Shown here piece by piece: positions 55,560-64,000 of a stretch of DNA of 64,000 nucleotides (positions are counted from its first letter, which is position 1; every line of letters begins with the position of its first letter). The stretch is from Galeruca laticollis (taxonomy: Eukaryota > Arthropoda > Insecta > Coleoptera > Chrysomelidae). Under the pieces are notes generated by a model, which saw nothing but the letters and a program-made list of their open reading frames with translations, did not search any database and was not told the origin of the DNA. Made by a program: the position numbers and the translations under genes. The DNA is taken from assembly GCA_963921935.1 (NCBI GenBank), contig OY998180.1, positions 80,373,262 through 80,437,261 of the forward strand, given 5' to 3'.

Positions 55560-55888
55560 TTTCTATAGCTAATTTGGCAACAACTGTTCTCTATACTCTA
55601 TACGCGTGTTATATTTGGTAACCCCGTATATGGTTCAACACTGTAGATGCTGACAGCGGCCTTTATTATTTGTTTATTGTTGAATTATTATTGTACATAT
55701 TTTTATTGCTGATATAGATAGTTTTGCTAGTTAATAAATTCATTTTACATATTCAGTCTGATGTCAACTTTTAAATAATAAAGATCAATCCAATAAAATA
55801 ATATTGTGTAATTAGTTTTTGAAAGTAGTTGTAATAAAGTAATAAAATTGTTTTTTAAAAATAAGTTCTCGATACGGAGACTTATAAG
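55560..55888 (+). repeat. Probable 5' LTR of the env-bearing retroelement (start not fixed)
   Basis: Inferred from the primer-binding site that follows at 55889. The region has several AATAAA polyadenylation words (55733-55845). The 3' LTR lies beyond the window, so the left boundary cannot be set by comparison. Confidence 0.5.
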
Positions 55889-55905
55889 TGGCGCAGTCAG
55901 TAGGA
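55889..55905 (+). promoter_or_regulatory. Primer-binding site, tRNA-Ser type
   Basis: TGGCGCAGTCAGTAGGA differs by one base from the TGGCGCAGTCGGTAGG start used by the 17.6/297 group of errantiviruses, which pair with the CGACTGCGCCA end of tRNA-Ser. It marks the right end of the 5' LTR. Confidence 0.75.
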
Positions 55906-56042
55906 TTTTCGTAGGAAATCCATCGTGGACAATCCGTGAGTGTCAACTCTTTGACGAAAATCGAAACCAAACCAGTTCCAGTGGAATCCATCGTAGAAGC
56001 CAGGGGCAAATCTTGAAGAAACCGTTGCTAGTTACAGATAAC

Positions 56043-56056
56043 AAATGTGGTAAGAA
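56043..56056 (+). promoter_or_regulatory. Predicted splice donor for env mRNA
   Basis: AATGTG followed by GTAAGAA, a strong donor with GT at 56050-56051, lies 15 bases before the gag ATG. Errantiviruses splice from a leader donor to an acceptor at env. Not experimentally known here. Confidence 0.55.
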
Positions 56057-56064
56057 TTTAGTTC

Positions 56065-57342
56065 ATGTCAGACTCCTCTTCACCTATAGAATCCTTAAGT
56101 GAAATCGATAGCTCTGAAGAGTTCGATAACTTCGATAATTATTTTTCAAATTCAAACTTTATAGATAATAATATAATTAATAGTTTAAGCAATTTAACAA
56201 TCAATATGCCGGTGCCAATTTTAGATATCAAAACTTTGTCTATTATTCCAAATTTTGATGCAAATGCAACTAAGTTACATAGATTTATAAGTGTTACCGA
56301 ATCTATTCTAACTCATTATTTTGATAGAGAAAATTTACATAATTTCCAAAATATTCTTCTACTAAATGGTATTCTTAATAAATTAGAAGGTAGAGCGGAA
56401 GAAGTGGTAGCTATAAGTGGTTCAAATAGTAATTGGACAGATATAAAAAACACATATTATTCAAACTTTGGGGATCAAAGAGATGAAAATTGTTTAAATC
56501 AGGACTTAGTAAATATGAGACAAAAAACCAATGAAACTACTTATCAATTTCACGAGAGAATTTTGCAGTTACTTAACACTATTTGTAATTATATTGATTT
56601 ACATAGTCAAGGACTTGAAAGGGACTCAAAAAGATCATTCTTCACTAAACAAAGTTTAAAAACATTCCTCGCAGGTTTAAAGGAACCGCTAGATCCTATA
56701 ATTCGAGCTATGAGACCTAATAGTCTAGAACAAGCTATACAATTTATAAGAGAGGAAGATAATATTAATTATATTCAGGAAGGCCAACATTTTTCTAATA
56801 ACATAAATTCTAATAATAGTGTGAGGAAATCTAATAATAATTCAAGGTATCATAATTCAATGCCTCAAAGTTATAGACAAAATTATTGGCAGTATCCTAA
56901 CCAACCTCCTGTAAGAAACCCATCATATCAACAACCATCAACGTCCCAACAATTTCCCAGAGGACCCATTCAAATACAACTGCATACAAATCCTCCTCAT
57001 TCTCCTAAATATCCAAATAATAATCAAGTTTTTAGAAACCCCCAGAATGTATGGAAACCAAACCCGCAATACAAACCAAATCTCCCTACCCCTATGAGTA
57101 CTTCGACTAGACAAACTTCAAATCATTTCAGATATCAAAACCATAATCATAACCGTAACCAAAAACCAAATTATATTGCTGAAGAAATATTTAACAGTAA
57201 TACTTCAAATAATTCTAGGGATGAAAGCGAAATAGCTCATTCTTATAACCAAAATTACGAATATTATAGTGACGAAGTGGATACAAATTATTCAGAAAAC
57301 GGAAATTTTCAATTGGTTCACGAAATGGACGAAATGACATAG
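56065..57342 (+). CDS. gag: Errantivirus-like Gag polyprotein
   Basis: An intact 425-codon ORF. The start ATG at 56065 is the first in the transcript after the leader donor. The N-terminal third is acidic and Asn/Ser-rich. Residues about 45-250 form the capsid-like core: NFDANATKLHRFISVTESIL, then ALKTFLAGLKEPLDP-type sequence and RAMRPNSLEQAIQFIREED, matching the gypsy-group Gag pattern (FxG....L..F......) ending in an 'A...' helix. The C-terminal part is rich in Asn, Gln, Pro and basic residues and has no CCHC zinc knuckle, as is usual in errantiviruses. It ends in an acidic tail that overlaps pol. Role: assembly of intracellular capsids. This ORF appears unbroken, unlike pol and env. Confidence 0.88.
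   Translation: MSDSSSPIESLSEIDSSEEFDNFDNYFSNSNFIDNNIINSLSNLTINMPVPILDIKTLSIIPNFDANATKLHRFISVTESILTHYFDRENLHNFQNILLLNGILNKLEGRAEEVVAISGSNSNWTDIKNTYYSNFGDQRDENCLNQDLVNMRQKTNETTYQFHERILQLLNTICNYIDLHSQGLERDSKRSFFTKQSLKTFLAGLKEPLDPIIRAMRPNSLEQAIQFIREEDNINYIQEGQHFSNNINSNNSVRKSNNNSRYHNSMPQSYRQNYWQYPNQPPVRNPSYQQPSTSQQFPRGPIQIQLHTNPPHSPKYPNNNQVFRNPQNVWKPNPQYKPNLPTPMSTSTRQTSNHFRYQNHNHNRNQKPNYIAEEIFNSNTSNNSRDESEIAHSYNQNYEYYSDEVDTNYSENGNFQLVHEMDEMT
57303..57309 (+). promoter_or_regulatory. Candidate -1 ribosomal frameshift site (gag/pol)
   Basis: In the gag frame the bases split as A AAT TTT, a canonical X XXY YYZ slippery heptamer. The gag stop follows at 57340-57342. The -1 frame is open from just before this point (stops TAG TGA near 57272-57278) and leads directly into protease. 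Confidence 0.62.
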
Positions 57343-57985
57343 TTGAATTAAATATTTCTACAAATAAGCCAGAATTACCTTATCTTAGAATTTCGAATCC
57401 TCCTCTAAAATTACTATTAGATACTGGTGCTACAAAATCATTTTTACGACCAGAAATTGCGGAAAAATACTATAAAGAAAAAATTTTCTTGGAACCTTTT
57501 ACTGTTACAGCAGTGTATCAGTCGTCAACTCATCAACACTGTGCTAAAATACCTTTATTTTCAGAGTTTAAACAAAGTGGTAATATAAAATTTCATTTAT
57601 TTGATTTTCATGAAGATTTTGATGGTTTAATAGGGTCAGATGATTTAAAATTATTTAACGCCAAAGTTGATTTTGAAAAATCAAGTGTAGATACTCCATT
57701 TGCTTCTATACCTATAAATTATTTTTCAAGTAACCGTAAATGTAGCTTTAAGACAAAAACAGAACCATATAGTAGAATTCTAGTTAATATTCCTGTATCG
57801 ACATATAATGGTGATATTTTAATACCAAAGCAAAATATAAAAAATTGTGAAATTCCTTCTATTCTCACAACTGCAAAAACGGATATGCAATTGTGGAAAT
57901 TTTTAATAAAACGAGCGAAGACATTATTTTTAATTTAACAGAACCTATAAAATCAGCTGCTTTTGATAAAAATTGTTATGAGTTA
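57310..57985 (+). pseudogene. pol: Pol N-terminal region: aspartic protease
   Basis: In the -1 frame after the slippery site the reading goes through NDIVELNIS into LKLLLDTGATKSFLRPEIAE. DTGA is the retroviral aspartic protease active site, and FDGLIGSDDLKLFNA about 65 residues later is the C-terminal LIG.D protease motif. Frame holds to about 57880 (57489-57938 is the portion after its first Met), then shifts by an indel. The reading continues in another frame (IVEIFNKTSEDIIFNLTE) to a TAA at 57986. Role: cleavage of Gag-Pol. Confidence 0.85.
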
Positions 57986-57988
57986 TAA

Positions 57989-58396
57989 CACGCAGATGTT
58001 AGAGACAGTGGTTACACTAAGAAACCTGACATTGAAGCACTTTTAAGAACCGATCATTTAAATTTTGAAGGAAGAAATCATATTTTGAAACTTTGCCGTA
58101 AATATAATGATATATTTTATAGAGAAGGAGAACCTTTAACTTTCACTAATCAAATTAAACATAGTATAAAAACTAAAGACGAACTTCCAATTTATTCAAA
58201 ATCTTATAGATACCCTTTTGCACATAAACAAGAAATTCAACGTCAAATTAAATCTATGTTAGATCAAGGTATTATAAGGCCAAGTACAAGTGCCTGATCT
58301 TCGAATATTTGGGTTGTCCCAAAAAAACCAGATGCGTAAGAGAAGAAAAAATATAGAATTGTAGTAGATTTTCGTAAGTTAAATGAAAAAACTGTA
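57989..58396 (+). pseudogene. pol: Pol: start of reverse transcriptase, cut by PLE insertion
   Basis: Reads KLCRKYNDIFYREGEPLTFT, KHSIKTKDELPIYSKSYRYP and IQRQIKSMLDQGIIRPSTSA, the entry to the RT domain in gypsy elements. A TGA at 58295-58297 and a TAA at 58337-58339 interrupt SNIWVVPKKPDA and KKYRIVVDFRKLNEKTV. The RT is then split exactly after the Glu-Lys-Thr-Val codons by the insertion at 58397, and resumes at 59934. Confidence 0.88.
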
Positions 58397-58473
58397 TTAG
58401 TGTTTTTAAATAAAACTCAAGGTCTCTAGTTAATTCCACAATATAATACAAGTTATTGAAAATTCTAAAAAAT

Positions 58474-58515
58474 TGACAATTGTTTCGATAAATCAATATC
58501 ATCGTCAGAATGACA
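58474..58515 (-). ncRNA. Hammerhead-like motif, left arm of PLE insertion
   Basis: On the minus strand: CTGACGA (complement of 58502-58508), an unpaired T, stem II GATA/TATC, GAA, the palindrome ACAATTGT as stem III, then C. ATT and AAT start stem I. All core positions are present. Mirror copy at 59757-59805. Confidence 0.65.
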
Positions 58516-58769
58516 GAAGTTACATTTCATTTTATGCCTACCTGATGTTTAGTAGTTATATTTGGCTAGACCAAGAAGTAACCTAACTTGTGATTGGCTT
58601 AATATATGTTTATAGAAAAAAGAAGAAGATGTGATATTACAAATATTGAAGCTTAGATATTATTAGCCCTATGGTGATATCCTGGATATCATTTTTCCAA
58701 TTAAGATCAGTATAACTGTGCAATGATATAGAAGACCAGGAAAACTATATCTGCTGATCTTTACAATTA

Positions 58770-59462
58770 TCACTTAAGAAGACAGTTTATTAGTGGAGAA
58801 TTCCCTAGATTTAACTGTTCATTGACAACTTCATATTGTGGGTTTCTTAAATGTCTTCTAATTTCCAGTTTTTCAAGGAAATCCAGTTCTTGTTTCTTTT
58901 CACAAATATGCAGTACTTCTAGTTTTGTGTTAGGTGTCAATGAATGATTGGTGTCAAGTAGATGTTTTGCGTAGTGGGATTTATCTGGTTGTTTTAATAT
59001 GTATGCTCGTAAGTGCTCACTGTATCGTATTTCAAAATTCCTAAGGGTCTGACCCAAATAGACAGCATTACATTCTGGACATTTGAGTTTATATATACCT
59101 GACTTCTTTAATAGTGGTATTTTTGTTTTTATATTTAACTATTTTGTACTAACGTTACTTTCTGTTTTAAAAGAAATTGTTGTATTCGTTGCTGCAGATA
59201 TTATCTTTGAAATATTATTAGAAATATTTCTTGCATATGTGATGGTTTTATAAGTTTTAATTTCATCAGCTTGTTTAGGATATATTGGTTGTAATGCCAC
59301 TTTTTCCTCTTTTTTACCAATTAGCTTATTTATCATATCTAATGGATAACCGTTAGATGTTGCAATTTGTCTAATTGTATTAATCTCTCTATCAAAATTA
59401 CATTTGTTCATAGAACTGGAAATTAGAAGACATTTAAGAAACCCACAATATGAAGTTGTCAA
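58770..59462 (-). pseudogene. PLE linker and GIY-YIG endonuclease, RT deleted
   Basis: 59139-59462 (minus) reads NTIRQIATSNGYPLDMINKL and KTYKTITYARNISNNISKII, the PLE region between RT and nuclease. After a stop at about 59136, the frame continues with KSGIYKLKCPECNAVYLGQT, then EIRYSEHLRAYI and NPNTKLEVLHICEKKQELDF-type sequence with the conserved Glu (LEKLEIRRHL). This is a complete GIY-YIG domain with CP.C, YLGQT and Arg. There is no RT upstream; the inverted arm begins instead. Confidence 0.87.
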
Positions 59463-59756
59463 TGAACAGTTAAATCTAGGGAATTCTCCACTAATAAACT
59501 GTCTTCTTAAGTGATAATTGTAAAGATCAGCAGATATAGTTTTCCTGGTTTTCTATATCATTGCACAGTTATACTGATCTTAATTGGAAAAATGATATCC
59601 AGGATATCACCATAGGGCTAATAATATCTAAGCTTCAATATTTGTAATATCACATCTTCTTCTTTTTTCTATAAATACAATCACAAGTTAGGTTACTTCT
59701 TGGTCTAGCCAAATATAACTACTAAACATCAGGTAGGCATAAAATGAAATGTAACT

Positions 59757-59805
59757 TCTGTCATTCTGACGATGATATTGATTTATCGAAACAATTGTCA
59801 ATTTT
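59757..59805 (+). ncRNA. Hammerhead-like motif, right arm of PLE insertion
   Basis: CTGACGA at 59766-59772, unpaired T, GATA/TATC stem, GAA at 59788, ACAATTGT, C. Same as the left-arm copy but on the opposite strand. Confidence 0.65.
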
Positions 59806-59933
59806 TTAGAATGTTCAATAACTTGTATTATATTGTGGAATTAACTAGAGACCTTGAGTTTTATTTAAAAACACTAATATGAGCATATTCCACGAGGTAA
59901 GGGTCGAGACAGTCAATTTCAGAAAAAACTGTA

Positions 59934-61652
59934 GATGATAGATACCCTATTCCTTTGATAAGTGACGTAATGGATAAACTAGGTAAATGTAATTATTTCA
60001 GTACTTTAGATTTGGCTAGCGGATTTCATCAAATAGAGATGAGTCCCGAAGATATACCAGAAGTAGCTTTTAGAATTGAAAACGGTCATTACGAATATTG
60101 TCGCATGCCAATGGGTTTAAAAAACTCACCCGCAACTTTCCAAAGGGTTATGGATAATATTCTCAGAGAATTACAGAACGAAATTTGTTTAGTGTATCTC
60201 GATGACATAATAGTATTTTCGACTTCATTACAGGAGCACGTAACTAATCGTGATAAAGTTTTTAAACGATTAAGAGAAACAAATTTTAAATTACAATTAG
60301 ATAAGTTTGAATTTTTGAAAAAAGAAGTTGCTTATTTAGGTCATATAGTAACACCGGAAGGAGTTAAACCCAACCCGGATATAATTTCAGCTATAAAAAA
60401 GTATCCAATTCCAAAGACTACCAGAGAAATAAAATCATTTTTAGGTTTGATTGGATATTATAGAAAATATATTAAAGATTTCGCAAAAATTACTAAACCT
60501 CTTACTAAATGTTTAAAAAAGGATGCAAAAATTATACATGATGCTGAATTTAAATGTTGCTTTGAAACTTGTAAAAATCTTTTAGAAAATGAACCAATTT
60601 TACAGTATCCGGATTTTAATAAAGATTTCATTTTAACTACAGATGCTAGTAATATTGCTCTGGGTGCAATATTATCGCAGGGCACAGCTGGGAGAGATAG
60701 GCCCGTGTCTTATGCTTCTAGGACTCTTAATAAGTCAGAACAAAATTATAGTACAATAGAAGAAGAATTGTTAGCTATTGTGTGGGCTACAAAGTATTTT
60801 AGACCCTACTTATACGGTAGAAAATTTAAAATTATTACTGATCATAAACCATTGAAGTGGCTTATGAATTTGAAGGAGCCAAACTCTAGGTTAGTGAGGT
60901 GGCGCCTCAAGCTGGAGGAATTCAATTATGAGATTGAATATAAACGTGGAGTAGCAAACAGCAATGCTGATGCTCTTTCAAGGGTAGAAATCAATTCCAA
61001 AGAAATATTTGAATATATGGAAAATTTTAATGAAGCTCTTTCAGAAGATCACCGAGATAATGATGAAAATGAGTCTTTAATAGTAAACTTTGATGATAAT
61101 AATGAAGACAGGCAAGGAACAGACGATCTCACTGTTCATACCAGTAGAGAAAAGCCAATTTTAGGAATGACAATTACGGAAAAATGTGTAAATTCTTATG
61201 ACCACCAAATCATAATAGATTTTGCTTTACATTCGGCAGCTAAACCTAAAATAGAACAAATTTTCAAATCAAAAGAACGATTACATGTTCAAATTGCATT
61301 AAATAATTTACAACAAAACATTATAAATTTATTTAAGAACTATGTAGATCCAAAATACACTTATGGTATATATTTCTTGAAAGAAGGACCCATATCACGT
61401 ATATTAGAAATATTAAGAGAAACATTCAAAAATTCGGCTTATAAGTTAATACATTGTAAGTTAAAATTGACACATATAGATGAAAAAGACGAACAATATG
61501 AGATTATTCGACACACTCATGAAGGTGAAACTAATCACCGTGGCATATTTGAGATTGAGACAAGAATAAAAAGAACTTATTATTGGCCTAGTATAAAAAA
61601 TAATGTTACAGATTTTATTAACAAATGTGAAATATGTCAAACTAATAAATAA
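59934..61652 (+). pseudogene. pol: Pol: RT core, RNase H and integrase zinc finger
   Basis: The frame resumes right after the duplicated target site (the first Met is at 59955, but that is not a real start). It shows YFSTLDLASGFHQIEM (RT block A), CRMPMGLKNSPATFQRVMDN, LVYLDDIIVFS with the YLDD active site at 60195-60206, and FLGLIGYYRKYIKDFAKI (thumb/connection). RNase H follows: ILTTDASNIALGAIL, YSTIEEELLAIVWA, FKIITDHKPLKWL and SNADALSRV, with catalytic Asp and Glu present. After an acidic linker comes the H2C2 integrase zinc finger (IIRHTHEGETNHRGIFE then NKCEICQTNK), where the frame ends at a TAA. This 565-codon stretch is intact in itself. Confidence 0.94.
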
Positions 61653-62415
61653 ATAGACAACAATTAATGATAACTCCGACGGCATCCAAACCGTTTGAAA
61701 TTATTCATATTGATTGTTTTTCAGCACAGAATCAAAATTTTTTAACATTAATAGACAGTTTTTCTAAATATTATCCAATTATATCTTTAACAGGACTAGA
61801 AATTATGAAAGCATTTTTAATTTTTATGGCTCATCATGGTAAACCGACATTAGTAATTATGGATAATGGTAAAGAACTCAAAAATTCATTGTTACAAGAA
61901 TTTTTTGATGTGCATAAAATTAATAGTCACTATGTTTCTTCCAACAGTTCTCAATCGAAAGGTGCTATAGAACGTTTTGATTCCACAATAATCGAACATT
62001 TGAGAGTTATTAGAGCAAAAAATAAAGATAAAATTAATATATCAATGGATATGCCTTATGCAATTTTAGGTTACAATAATTCAATTCACTCTGTAACTAA
62101 ACAGAAACCTATAGATATTATAAATGGACATTTCGATTCGGAAGAAATTTTCGATATAGATATTGACAAGAAATGAATTAATAATTATATACACGAACAT
62201 CGCGAGACAACCGTAGAACTTTATAAAAAACTGAATGAACGACTTATAACAGAAAAAGAAAAAACAATAAATTACCATTATAAAGACAGGCACGAACCTT
62301 TAGAATACGAGGCGGATACAGACGTTTATCGAAAAAATACAACACTTATTAGAAATAAATTGAATCCAAAATTTAATAAAGATAAAAAATCAAAGAAAAT
62401 AAAAACACTGCGGTA
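61653..62415 (+). pseudogene. pol: Pol: integrase core and C-terminal part
   Basis: A new frame from about 61660 reads FEIIHIDCFSAQNQNFLTLI (first Asp), TLVIMDNGKELKNSLLQEFF (second Asp) and SSNSSQSKGAIERFDSTIIE (Glu): a full DDE triad. PYAILGYNNSIHSVTKQKPI ends the core. A TGA at 62174-62176 interrupts, after which YKDRHEPLEYEADTDVYRKN, then NKLNPKF, continues the C-terminal domain to a stop near 62415. Role: insertion of the DNA copy. Confidence 0.9.
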
Positions 62416-62480
62416 ACAACAACGAGAAATGTAATTTTACACGAACAAAATTTAAGACGACCAAAAACTAACACGACAAA

Positions 62481-62491
62481 ACTTTTACAGG
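62481..62491 (+). promoter_or_regulatory. Predicted splice acceptor for env mRNA
   Basis: ACTTTTACAG with AG at 62489-62490 is followed by G and the env ATG at 62492. A short pyrimidine run and an AG one base before the ATG fit splicing from the leader donor at 56050. Confidence 0.55.
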
Positions 62492-64000
62492 ATGCCACTA
62501 ATCCTTATGATCCTGGTCCTACAACCAGTAAAACCCCAGGAAATTCAAATGATGAACCTGAACAATTATCCTGGAATTCTTCCTTATTTATTAGGTACCG
62601 CTAAAGTTAAATCTAGTATTCATACATTTCTTCATTATCATGATCTTTTACCAATTAGAAATGAAATTCAAATTTTAAAATTAGCTTTCAAAAATGTAAC
62701 AGAGGCTATTCAAATTGGCCTTAGTTATCCATATCATATAGAATTAGAAAATTTTAATAAAGGTGTTTCTTATCAATTAAATAGTGCAGAAAATAAATTA
62801 CATTCTTTAATGCCTTCTATTAGGGTCAAACGAGGTCTTTTCAACGGACTTGGCAATGTAATAAAAGTCATTTCCGGGAACTTAGACGCTGATGATGCAT
62901 TACGATATGATGAAGCGATTTCAACACTACAAAATTCTCAACAGGAAATTGTAAACAATCTAAATCAGCAAATCTCACTTACAAGTGATATAATTCAAAA
63001 CTTTAATGAAACAATGAACTTAATAAAACATAATCAGGATATAATTTTTTCAGGAATAGAAAAAATCAGAAATTCGCTTAATACGTTTATTTTTGAATTT
63101 GATGATTATTCACAAACGCGAAATATTTTAGATCAGTTAAATCTGAATATAAATATAATTTTACAAATATTAGGGGAAATAGAAAATGCTATAGCATTTG
63201 CACGCCTTGGTATACTTCATTCAAGTATAATTAAAATTGAAGAAATGGAATCAATGGTATATACAGTTTTAAAATTTCATACAGTAGATGAAATATTTTT
63301 TCAAAATTTAGAAAATGATACTTATAAATATTATGGAGTATTAGATGTAGAATCATATTACTCAGGCACAAAGATTATTTTTGTTATTCACTTTCCTATA
63401 GTATTACCTGATATATATTCTTATTATCACCTTTATTCCATACCTACCCCAAATTCTACTACGATTATCTCTCGTAATACCTATCTGATAATGAATGACA
63501 TCCAACAACCCTGCATCAAGCTAGAGAACCAGCCACTACTGTCCAGATGGAAGAATGTCCAGGGGAGTGGAGAGCGAAGATTGCGTATTCGAATTACTAC
63601 AGTTACAGCATCCCAAACCCAAGAGTTGCTAAAGAACCCCAATCAAAATTTCAAGAAATCTAGTTCAACAAATTGATGACGCTCACTACATTGCTATTTT
63701 TATTAATCGAACCAAGATAGAAACACGATGTGGAAGAAATGACTTCACATTCCTAAAAGGAAATTTTCTCATCAATGTACCTTATAAATGTGAATTTATT
63801 TTAGAAAACGAAAATTTTATTAATGAAAAATCTATAACGAAAGGTCAACCTCTATTGCTGCCTGAAGTTACCATAGATTATTCAAGAAAAGAAGAGGAAC
63901 TACCCGAAATACATTTAGAAAATATACCACTAGATGACATCCATTCACTTCAAGAAAAACAAATTAAACCAATGGTCTTGAAACATCTCGACGTAAACCC
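62492..64000 (+). pseudogene. env: Errantivirus-like envelope glycoprotein, frameshifted, runs off the window
   Basis: The first 394 codons (62492-63676) are the main frame. A hydrophobic N terminus (MPLILMILVL) is a short signal peptide. Residues 111-114 are RVKR, a furin site, followed by GLFNGLG, a fusion-peptide-like start, as in insect errantivirus Env and baculovirus F-type proteins. The next ~120 residues are rich in heptad-like Asn/Ile/Leu helices. Near 63520 the family-like reading passes to another frame (containing EECPGEWRAKI), and near 63665 to a third that contains ETRCGRNDFTFL and a VPYKCEF block and stays open to the window end. The transmembrane segment is not reached. Frame breaks make it non-functional as it stands. 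Confidence 0.86.

Larger units (their letters stand above)
58397..59921 (-). mobile_element. Penelope-like insertion with ~470-bp inverted repeats and 12-bp target duplication
   Basis: Inserted in the RT gene with GAAAAAACTGTA duplicated (58385-58396 and 59922-59933). The arms 58397-58873 and about 59413-59877 are near-perfect complements; the right side alone carries an extra ~44-bp tail (59878-59921). Between and partly within the arms lies minus-strand PLE coding (58770-59462): a linker and GIY-YIG nuclease without RT. Each arm contains a hammerhead-like motif. This is a deletion derivative of a PLE in its inverted-repeat configuration. Confidence 0.9.
55880..64000 (+). mobile_element. Gypsy/errantivirus-like endogenous retroelement with gag, pol and env, defective
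   Basis: Order: primer site, splice donor, gag, pol (protease, RT, RNase H, integrase), env, running off the window. The tRNA-Ser-type primer site, a third ORF with a furin site and fusion-peptide-like segment, and an env splice acceptor place it with insect errantiviruses. Lesions seen: a frame change near 57880, stops at 57986, 58295 and 58337, a PLE insertion at 58397-59921, a stop and frame change at 61650, a TGA at 62174, and two frame changes in env. The coding is AT-rich but well conserved, so the copy is probably not very old. Confidence 0.88.

Noticed and set aside
1..64000. CRISPR array or bacterial operon structure
   Set aside because: Regular repeats here are microsatellites, a 351-bp satellite and TE ends; gene content is eukaryotic retroelements and DNA transposons.

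Overview
The window looks like TE-dense, AT-rich intergenic DNA from an insect. The repeat content would fit a large beetle-type genome, but nothing in the sequence fixes the species. I recognise no intact host gene, tRNA or rRNA. Nearly every coding signal is a decayed mobile element, and many are nested inside one another. All family calls come from reading motifs by eye; no database was searched.

Layout. 1-1.99 kb: Ty1/copia remnant (minus strand). 2.36-5.74 kb: Ty3/gypsy element (minus) with one whole LTR, one truncated LTR and a large internal pol deletion. 9.42-12.20 kb: complete-ended pogo-like DNA transposon with TA target duplication and a dead transposase. 13.7 kb: MADF-domain relic. 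15.9-18.6 kb: two mariner-type MITEs, the second invaded by a small Penelope-type palindrome. 24.2-29.2 kb: Penelope-like (PLE) RT fragment, an RTE-like tail and two Jockey/CR1-like LINE fragments on opposite strands. 34-40.7 kb: a patchwork of (TA)n tracts, PLE fragments, an RTE LINE and copies of a 351-bp repeat. 40.67-42.23 kb: mariner-like element. 42.3-45.58 kb: Helitron relic. 45.59-48.05 kb: mariner-like element with about 550-bp inverted repeats. 48.2-50.26 kb: dispersed and tandem copies of the 351-bp repeat. 51.1-52.4 kb: LINE relic (minus). 53.58-55.46 kb: foldback element. 55.5 kb to the window end: a gypsy/errantivirus-like retroelement with gag, pol and env, its pol split by a 1.5-kb PLE insertion.

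The most interesting signal is a set of hammerhead-ribozyme-like motifs. The 351-bp monomer (three tandem copies with cleavage positions exactly 351 bp apart, plus dispersed copies) carries a type I hammerhead-like fold. Its core is CTGAAGA, then a GGC/GCC stem, GAAA, a self-complementary stem III and a cleavable C, all closed by a six-pair stem I. This matches what is known of metazoan retrozymes. At least seven PLE ends in the same window carry the same plan: CTGANGA, a stem, then GAA, a short palindrome and a pyrimidine. PLE fragments and retrozyme-like copies also share a tendency to abut (TA)n tracts. The inference is that a PLE enzyme moves both kinds of repeat.

The env-bearing retroelement shows a canonical slippery heptamer at the gag/pol overlap and a splice donor/acceptor pair suited to an env mRNA. 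Frameshifts, stops and the PLE insertion make it defective.
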